From an uncultured Prochlorococcus sp. (GTDB taxonomy: Bacteria; Cyanobacteriota; Cyanobacteriia; PCC-6307; Cyanobiaceae), in the NCBI GenBank assembly GCA_902565305.1, contig CACFEJ010000008.1, positions 1 through 59,894 on the forward strand: a stretch of 59,894 nucleotides of DNA, in the 5' to 3' direction. Positions 54,173 to 59,894 of the stretch are shown one piece after another. The notes under the pieces were generated by a model that worked only from the letters and a program-made list of their open reading frames with translations, was not told where the DNA came from and did no database searches. A program made the position numbers and the translations under genes. The number at the start of each line of letters is the position of its first letter. The first letter of the stretch is position 1.

Positions 54173-55450
54173 TTAAGCAGTTTTTAAAATATTTGATCCA
54201 AAATATGGAATTAGAGCATCTGGGATTTTTACGCTGCCATCTGTTTGTTGGCCATTCTCAAGGATAGCAGCCATAGTTCTTCCAATCGCAAGCCCACTAC
54301 CATTTAAGGTGTGCAGATATATATTTTTTTTATCAATTTTTGCTCTTATTGATGATCTGCGGGCTTGAAAGTCTAAACAGTTGCTACAACTTGAAATCTC
54401 TCTATAACATTTACTACTTGGGAGCCAGACTTCAAGATCAAAAGTTCTGCTTGAAGAAAAACCTAAGTCACCAGTACAAATATCAACTAATCTGTAAGGT
54501 AGATTTAGCTTTTTCAAAATACTTTCTGCATCAAAGGTGATCTTTTTATGAGCTTCAATAGATTTATTTGGATCACAAAGCCAATATAGTTCCACTTTAT
54601 TAAATTGATGAAGTCTTATTAAACCTTTTGTATCCCTTCCATAACTTCCAGCTTCTCTCCTAAAACATGGGCTATATGCAACATACTTGAGAGGTAATTG
54701 GTTGGAATTAATAATATCATTTCTATGAAAAGCAGTTAGTGGAACTTCAGCAGTGGGAGAAAGCCATAGGTCGTCTTTAGAACACTTAAAACTTTCATTT
54801 GAAAATTTAGGTAATTGACCAGATCCGGTAAGACTTTCTGAATTCACTAAAGCTGGAGGCATTAATTCTAAATAACCATTGCTAGTATGCATGTCGAGCA
54901 TAAAATTTATTAATGCTCTCTCTAATCTGGCACCATTGCCAATGAGTGTAATAAAACGACTTTTTGATATTTTAGTTGATTTGACAGAATCAAAAAGATT
55001 AAGACTTTCGCCTATTTCCCAGTGAGATTTAAGATTTTCTTTTACTAACGGATCTCCCCAAGTTTTTATTTGGACATTATGACTTTCATCTTTTCCAATA
55101 GGAGCATCCTTGCTAGGTAAATTTGGTAAATTACAAATTTCATTATGTATATTTTTATCTAAGGTTCTTTTTTTCTCTTCAAATTCTGAAATTTTGGTTC
55201 TGTATTCATTTCCTTTCTTCTTTAAATTGTTTACTTCTTGAGAATCATTGTTTTTAGATTTGCTGATTTCTTGACCGATCAATTTACTTAACTTTTTACT
55301 CTCAGATTGGAGACTGGATATTTCTATATCAATTTCTTTTTTTTTAAGAGTTAATTCTTGTATTTGGGAAATATTAAAAACTTTTCCTCTTAAGGAAAGA
55401 CTTTCTTCAACTAAAGTTGGATTTTCTCTTATTAATTTTTGATCTAACAC
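54173..55450 (-). CDS. serS: Seryl-tRNA synthetase
   Basis: A 425-residue class II synthetase. The N-terminal coiled-coil arm that grips tRNA-Ser spans residues about 25-110. Motif 2 is in [20 protein letters not shown], with VELYWLC after it, and motif 3 in [16 protein letters not shown]. The GSGQLPKF and [14 protein letters not shown] segments are also typical. The start is GTG at 55450. It is probably cotranscribed with rseP. Confidence 0.96.
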   Translation of the reverse strand: MLDQKLIRENPTLVEESLSLRGKVFNISQIQELTLKKKEIDIEISSLQSESKKLSKLIGQEISKSKNNDSQEVNNLKKKGNEYRTKISEFEEKKRTLDKNIHNEICNLPNLPSKDAPIGKDESHNVQIKTWGDPLVKENLKSHWEIGESLNLFDSVKSTKISKSRFITLIGNGARLERALINFMLDMHTSNGYLELMPPALVNSESLTGSGQLPKFSNESFKCSKDDLWLSPTAEVPLTAFHRNDIINSNQLPLKYVAYSPCFRREAGSYGRDTKGLIRLHQFNKVELYWLCDPNKSIEAHKKITFDAESILKKLNLPYRLVDICTGDLGFSSSRTFDLEVWLPSSKCYREISSCSNCLDFQARRSSIRAKIDKKNIYLHTLNGSGLAIGRTMAAILENGQQTDGSVKIPDALIPYFGSNILKTA

Positions 55451-55571
55451 TATTTTTTTTTATACCTTAATTAAAATAGTTAATCTAAATTCATTATTAG
55501 GGATTTTTGACTAAAAATTAACTAAATTAATGATTCCTAACTTACGGAGTATTTTTTGGATAAATTTTTTA

Positions 55572-57038
55572 CTATGATGCAGATCGAGCCCGCCCAGTAG
55601 TTGACCACTCTTTTAGTAAATTAATTTGTTCCTTAGCTGTTCTAGATAAGGGAACTAATTCAGAAACTGCCTTTATTAAATCTTTCTCGACAAGTTCTCT
55701 ATTCTCAGAGAATGAAATATGCATCCCCTCTATCACTGCTTGTTCAAGTTCTGCGCCTGAGAATCCATCTGTTCTATCTATGATTGTGGATAGAGGAAAA
55801 CTGTAATTTGGTCTTCTTTTTTTTAAGTGCAAATCCAGAATACTTAATCTTTCTTCAGAATTTGGTAAATCAAGAAAAAATATCTCATCAAATCTACCTT
55901 TTCTTAATAATTCAGCAGGAAGCTTATCTATAGCATTAGCGGTAGCTATGACAAATACGGCGGATTCTTTTTCAGCCATCCAAGTTAGCAAACTTGCCAA
56001 AACCCTTTGACTTGTTCCTCCATCACTTCTAGCATCACCACCAAAGCCCTTGTCAATTTCATCAATCCAAAGGATACAAGGAGACATGGCCTCAGCTCTT
56101 GATATTGCTTCTCTTGTTCTTGCTTCGCTTGAACCAACAAGGCTAGAAAATAGTCTTCCAACATCTAGCCTAAGCAGCGGCATCGACCAACTCTTAGAAA
56201 TTGATTTTGCGGTTAGCGATTTCCCTGTTCCTTGAGCTCCAATGAGTAAGACTCCCTTCGGAATAGGTAATCCATAGTCTCTAGCTTCTTTAGTAAAGGC
56301 CCTGTATCTTTGATTAAGCCAAACTTTTAAAACATTTAATCCACCAATATCATCTTGACTTGATTTCGCTTCGAAAAATTCTAAGATTTCACTTCTGGCG
56401 ATTACTTGTTTTTTCTCTTCAAGAATATCTTTAATATCTTCTTTGCTTATTTTTCCTCTTTGAGCAAGGGCCTTTGCGGTGACTTGTTTTACTTTTATTT
56501 CGGTAAGTCCACTTGAAGCTATAGAAAGTTCGTTTAAGTCTTGTTCCTCTAGATTTGAATTGGTATTGGTAGCAATTTGTTTTATTAGATTTTTCAATTC
56601 TCTTTGATTAGGTAAAGGTAAATTTACAATTGCCATTAATTCATCCAACTCTTCTGATGATGGAAATAAATGAGAACTAATAATTAAATTATGACTTGTT
56701 TTTTTAAGCGCTGAGGATAGTTCTTTAATAGTTCTATTGATAGATGGATCTTCATAAAATTTATGAAAATCTTTAACTAATAAAACTGTTGAAACTTCAG
56801 AATTTAGTTCTTTAAGCCAATTAAGAACTCCTAACGGATTGTTTGAGTATTTCCCTTCTTCATTTATTAATCCTTTTAAACCGCTAACACAATCCCAGGA
56901 AACAAATCTTTTTATATTTATTCTTTCACAAGATAAATTAACTAACTTTTCTAATCTTTCCTCTTCTTTAGTCCTGATCCATATTAATGAGTTTCTTGAT
57001 TTTATGAGTAACTCTAAATTTCTACACCATGAATTCAT
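55572..57038 (-). CDS. AAA-type ATPase, Ycf46-like
   Basis: A 488-residue protein with one AAA domain in the C-terminal half: Walker A in LLIGAQGTGKSLTAKSISKS, Walker B in ILWIDEIDKGF, sensor-1 in FVIATANAIDKLPAELLRKG and RFDEIFFLDLPN. The N-terminal half (residues 1-200) is a degenerate AAA-like domain (IWIRTKEEERLEKLV, VSWDCVSGLKG). The layout matches Ycf46 of plastids and cyanobacteria, whose Synechocystis member has been linked to inorganic carbon use. It lies between serS and yidC on the minus strand. Confidence 0.88.
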   Translation of the reverse strand: MNSWCRNLELLIKSRNSLIWIRTKEEERLEKLVNLSCERINIKRFVSWDCVSGLKGLINEEGKYSNNPLGVLNWLKELNSEVSTVLLVKDFHKFYEDPSINRTIKELSSALKKTSHNLIISSHLFPSSEELDELMAIVNLPLPNQRELKNLIKQIATNTNSNLEEQDLNELSIASSGLTEIKVKQVTAKALAQRGKISKEDIKDILEEKKQVIARSEILEFFEAKSSQDDIGGLNVLKVWLNQRYRAFTKEARDYGLPIPKGVLLIGAQGTGKSLTAKSISKSWSMPLLRLDVGRLFSSLVGSSEARTREAISRAEAMSPCILWIDEIDKGFGGDARSDGGTSQRVLASLLTWMAEKESAVFVIATANAIDKLPAELLRKGRFDEIFFLDLPNSEERLSILDLHLKKRRPNYSFPLSTIIDRTDGFSGAELEQAVIEGMHISFSENRELVEKDLIKAVSELVPLSRTAKEQINLLKEWSTTGRARSAS

Positions 57039-57052
57039 TATTTAGGATTAAG

Positions 57053-58195
57053 TTATTTTTTACTATTAGGTTCGAAAGGTAATCTTTTATCTGAGATAGT
57101 TGAAGCAGTAGTTGTTATTACTTCATTTTTTGCTAACAATTGTTGATCCAAAATTTTCTGTAAATTCTCAGGAAGAGCTTCTTTATTAAGCAAAAAAGTC
57201 TGAAATGCCTGGAATATATTAGCAACAACCATGTAGAGTAATACTCCAGCTGGTAGTGGGAAAAACAGAAACATTCCAGTTATCATTATTGGTGTGATTT
57301 TATTTGCTGTTGATTGCTGTGGATTCGCAGGCATCCCTTGGCTTGATAAAACTTGGGAGAGAAGTAAGGTTAATCCAAAAGCGCCAACTAATGCAGCAAT
57401 ATCCCAATTAATTGCTCCATCTACATAAAAACCTACTTGACCAAGAGCTTTTATAAATAAAAAACCACTTTTGGCTGCTAGACCAGGAATTTTCGCTTCG
57501 ATTGTTGCATCACCCGGTTTAATTGGAGTTACTGTACCGTCTTGGGAAACTTTAAGATTTTCGGATCCCTTAGAAACCTTCCAAGTGGGGAGGAATTTAG
57601 ATCCGTTATCGTATTTAGATAAAACTTCCGAATAGCTATTGCCATTTGTTGTTTGTAAATTTACTTTAATAGATTCTTCTGTTCCTAATTTTGTTCCACC
57701 AGGGATAGTTGCTACTACAGGGAAATGTGATTTTTCTGTAATAAATATAGAGTGTCGTGGGGATTTGTAAGGTTTAGGATCAATGGCTGCTACTTGATCT
57801 TGTGGGATGACCTTGAGATTTATATTGTACGGGACATCAGCGAATGGAGAGCCTCTAAGGGTTGCAAACAAAGCAAATAGCACGGGCATTTGGACAATCA
57901 AGGGGAGGCAACCTGCGAGGGGACTGCCAAATTCATTCATTAATTTTCCAAGTTCTTCTTGCTGTTTCTTTGGATCACCTGAAAACTTAGATTTTATTTC
58001 TGCTTGCCTTTTTTGCATTACTGGTTGAGCAATCTTCATCCTCCTTGCGCTTCTAATGGAACCAGCGCTTAGAGGAAAAAGTGCAATTCTAATTACAACT
58101 GTCAATGCAACAATCGCTAAACCATAACTAGGAACTAAACCGTAGAAAAAATCTAGAATCGGGATAAGTAGTTTTTCAGAAATGAACCCTATCAC
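57053..58195 (-). CDS. yidC: Membrane protein insertase YidC (Oxa1/Alb3), with an Ig-like insert
   Basis: A 380-residue YidC/Oxa1 family protein that inserts proteins into the plasma and thylakoid membranes. It begins with a membrane segment at [20 protein letters not shown] and carries the positive cytoplasmic loop ([20 protein letters not shown]) and [20 protein letters not shown]. There is no large N-terminal P1 domain. Between the second helix and the later ones lies an about 120-residue insert (residues about 140-255) ending in [20 protein letters not shown], which looks like a bacterial Ig-like (Big-2) domain. The start is GTG at 58195. Confidence 0.93.
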   Translation of the reverse strand: MIGFISEKLLIPILDFFYGLVPSYGLAIVALTVVIRIALFPLSAGSIRSARRMKIAQPVMQKRQAEIKSKFSGDPKKQQEELGKLMNEFGSPLAGCLPLIVQMPVLFALFATLRGSPFADVPYNINLKVIPQDQVAAIDPKPYKSPRHSIFITEKSHFPVVATIPGGTKLGTEESIKVNLQTTNGNSYSEVLSKYDNGSKFLPTWKVSKGSENLKVSQDGTVTPIKPGDATIEAKIPGLAAKSGFLFIKALGQVGFYVDGAINWDIAALVGAFGLTLLLSQVLSSQGMPANPQQSTANKITPIMITGMFLFFPLPAGVLLYMVVANIFQAFQTFLLNKEALPENLQKILDQQLLAKNEVITTTASTISDKRLPFEPNSKK

Positions 58196-58267
58196 GATAT
58201 TAAAGAGAATGAAATTTTATTAGACATTTTATTTTACAGGAAAAAAAGATTTTTGTAATTAATTTAT

Positions 58268-58681
58268 TTAGGATTTAGTAGCAAATCCTTCTACCTCGTT
58301 GAGATTCGTTATTTGAGATCTTCTATTTATATTTTCTTCAATAAATTTTTGCTTTTCTCTGAATAAAGGTAATGATTTCATTTCAACCTTTGAACCATCA
58401 TTAAGGATAAGAACCATATCTCCATATGAACCAAATCCCCTTGGAATAGATCTGATTTCTTCAATGTTACTTAATGAAACTTGTGTTTTGTTTTTGCCAA
58501 ACCATCCACCATCAATTGTAATTCTTTTATTGGTAATTTTATATCTCAGCCACAATGCTCTAACTATTGCGGCAAAGGTAAAAGGCAAACCAAGTATAGT
58601 TATTCCCGCTAGTAGATTTATTATTAAATCACTTTTAGCAGGACCCCCTTCATAAAAGGTTTCTTCATTTATGTTAATCAT
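58268..58681 (-). CDS. PH-domain (bPH2) membrane protein
   Basis: A 137-residue protein with a pair of close membrane segments (DLIINLLAGITILGLPFTF and AAIVRALWLR) followed by a bacterial PH domain: RYKITNKRITIDGGWFGKNK, VSLSNIEEIRSIPRGFGSYG and DMVLILNDGSKVEMKSLPLF. The gene sits between rnpA and yidC, where many bacteria have yidD, and overlaps the rnpA stop (ATGA). It may help membrane protein insertion, but this is inference from position. The function is unknown. Confidence 0.85.
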   Translation of the reverse strand: MININEETFYEGGPAKSDLIINLLAGITILGLPFTFAAIVRALWLRYKITNKRITIDGGWFGKNKTQVSLSNIEEIRSIPRGFGSYGDMVLILNDGSKVEMKSLPLFREKQKFIEENINRRSQITNLNEVEGFATKS

Positions 58682-59064
58682 TTGATTAGACGAGATTTGA
58701 ACATTAAGTTTTGAAATTCCTCCAAAAGTCTACCTTTATCATTGTGGAAATCTCCAATTTTAAGGTTAACAAGTAACCAATAAGGTTTGTGGCTATTAAT
58801 TTTTTGAATGTTTGTTAATAACCACTCTTGCAGAATTCTTCTTAATTTATTTCTTTCTACAGCTTTTTTAGAAACTTTTTTGCTGATAGCAATTGCAACC
58901 CTAAATTTGTTTGAGGTATTAGTGAATTTATGGGTCAAGAGTATTGCTGGATTTGATCTTGCAACTTTAAATGTCATTAATTTCCCATAATATGTTATGG
59001 AATTTTTGTGAATATAATTAAAAGTCCTGTGACCTTTTAAACGCATATCCTTGGGTAAGGCCAT
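58678..59064 (-). CDS. rnpA: Ribonuclease P protein component
   Basis: A 128-residue RnpA: ALPKDMRLKGHRTFNYIHKN at the N-terminus, then the family core FRVAIAISKKVSKKAVERNK and LRRILQEWL, which carries the conserved basic RNR-like block. It joins RNase P RNA to mature tRNA 5' ends. It lies between rpmH and the PH-domain gene on the minus strand, the classic rpmH-rnpA-(x)-yidC order. The TGA overlaps the next ATG. Confidence 0.95.
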   Translation of the reverse strand: MALPKDMRLKGHRTFNYIHKNSITYYGKLMTFKVARSNPAILLTHKFTNTSNKFRVAIAISKKVSKKAVERNKLRRILQEWLLTNIQKINSHKPYWLLVNLKIGDFHNDKGRLLEEFQNLMFKSRLIK

Positions 59065-59076
59065 TTAAATCATAAT

Positions 59077-59214
59077 TTATACAGCTACTCTTTCCCTACC
59101 TTTTTGTCTTCTACTTTTAATAACTCTTCTACCTGTATGAGAACGCATTCTTACTCTAAAACCTGATACACGTTTTCTTTTTCTTGAAGTCCCGCCAAAA
59201 GTTCTTTTAGTCAT
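59077..59214 (-). CDS. rpmH: 50S ribosomal protein L34
   Basis: A 45-residue gene, too short for usual cut-offs. On the minus strand from the ATG at 59212-59214 it reads [19 protein letters not shown], then [20 protein letters not shown] and RERVAV before TAA. This is a standard L34, rich in Arg and Lys. It lies 12 bp before rnpA and starts the rpmH-rnpA-yidC unit. Confidence 0.97.
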   Translation of the reverse strand: MTKRTFGGTSRKRKRVSGFRVRMRSHTGRRVIKSRRQKGRERVAV

Positions 59215-59244
59215 TTGTTTAATTATCCTTATTTAATTTATCAT

Positions 59245-59823
59245 TTAATCGATCACTATAGTCCAGCTTCCTAAATAACTTGAAAATGATTTCCCTTTAG
59301 GTTGCCCATATGAATGAAATTGATATAAACCTGATTTTTTTGGATTAATGACTTTTAAGACAATCGCATAACTTTCTTTACTAGAGGGGATTGGGCTGTA
59401 AGGGTAAATATCTAGGGACCGTAGGCCTGATTCATCAGTATTGATATCGATATCAGATTGGATTTCTTCTAAACATTTTGTTCTATTCTCAAAACCGCCA
59501 ATTCTTACTTTACAAAAACTAATTTTTTCTTTATTTAAATTGGATTTAAAGGTTTTAGGGATTGCTAGATTAATTTTTATGAGATCAGTTCTTCTATCGG
59601 ATGGCCTCAAGAAAAAATAAATTGTATTTCTAAATTTCCTTTTATCTTCTTTTTGAAACCACTTTAATCGTCTATAACTAGAGTCTTGATCCCATTGAAA
59701 TTCCAACCCCGCTTTAGCATCTTGGATGTTATTAAAAAAAGGAGTTGAAACTAAAATTGTGGGAATAATAAAAAACCTTAAAACTTTAAGATTTAAAATA
59801 AGTTTCTTTGTGATTTTAAACAT
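59245..59823 (-). CDS. DUF2808 family secreted protein
   Basis: A 192-residue protein with a clear signal peptide (residues 1 to about 38, ending near QDAKA) and a cyanobacterial DUF2808 body: LRPSDRRTDLIKINLAIPKT, SFCKVRIGGFENRTKCLEEI and YSPIPSSKESYAIVLKV. The family is found almost only in cyanobacteria and has no known role; export to the periplasm or thylakoid lumen is expected. It is 30 bp before rpmH on the same strand. Confidence 0.85.
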   Translation of the reverse strand: MFKITKKLILNLKVLRFFIIPTILVSTPFFNNIQDAKAGLEFQWDQDSSYRRLKWFQKEDKRKFRNTIYFFLRPSDRRTDLIKINLAIPKTFKSNLNKEKISFCKVRIGGFENRTKCLEEIQSDIDINTDESGLRSLDIYPYSPIPSSKESYAIVLKVINPKKSGLYQFHSYGQPKGKSFSSYLGSWTIVID

Positions 59824-59894
59824 TGAGGGTATGGAATTTTAAAAGTTGGTTCGTGCTATTAAATTTAAAGCGGAAATTATCTCACTAAGGTTAA

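Overview
The window looks like part of a high-light-type Prochlorococcus (picocyanobacterial) chromosome. The DNA is very AT-rich and genes are tightly packed. The right flank carries a compact cyanobacterial core block: tRNA-Arg(UCU), a LapA-like small membrane gene, rsmI, a CysQ/PAP phosphatase, pnp, rpsN, rseP, serS, a Ycf46-type AAA ATPase, yidC, a PH-domain gene, rnpA, rpmH and a DUF2808 gene. The organism assignment comes from gene content, protein style and composition; no database search was possible.

Roughly the first 47.4 kb is a surface-polysaccharide island with two assembly systems side by side. Region A (1-16.3 kb) holds large multi-domain glycosyltransferase and methyltransferase genes, a sulfotransferase-like gene, and a small set of sugar-acid-like genes: a 2-hydroxyacid dehydrogenase, an SDR, a DUF115 protein, a UlaG-like metallo-beta-lactamase-fold protein, and a GT2 fused to a NeuA-like cytidylyltransferase. 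Region B (16.3-29.9 kb) is a group-2-type, ABC-transporter-dependent capsule system: kpsE, kpsT, kpsM and kpsD; kpsC and kpsS; and the Kdo supply genes kpsF/kdsD, kdsA and a fused kdsB-kdsC. Two lipid-type acyltransferases lie beside kpsS. Region C (30.4-35.1 kb) makes nucleotide sugars: UDP-glucuronate epimerase, ugd, rfbA and rfbB. Region D (35.1-47.4 kb) is a Wzx/Wzy-type cluster. A run of eleven minus-strand genes starts with a Wzy-like ligase/polymerase, rfbC, rfbD and a WbaP-like initiating transferase, then continues through variable glycosyltransferases and a Wzx flippase.

The genes fit together as follows. Ugd and the epimerase give UDP-GlcA and UDP-GalA. RfbA, RfbB, RfbC and RfbD give dTDP-rhamnose. 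KdsD, KdsA and KdsBC give CMP-Kdo, which KpsC and KpsS would place on a lipid acceptor as the start of an exported capsule. The rfb genes flank the most variable glycosyltransferase cassette, a layout that lets the cassette be swapped by homologous recombination.

The points most worth a second look are: (1) an about 80-residue domain shared by an 825-aa glycosyltransferase and the cytoplasmic N-terminus of the KpsM-like permease; (2) the sugar-acid gene set with a second cytidylyltransferase in addition to KdsB; (3) a decayed rfbB remnant between kpsD and kpsC; (4) a glycosyltransferase reading frame open for about 105 codons upstream of its first usable start codon; (5) a perfect 12-bp inverted repeat between the divergent kpsF and kdsA; (6) an Ig-like domain inserted in YidC.
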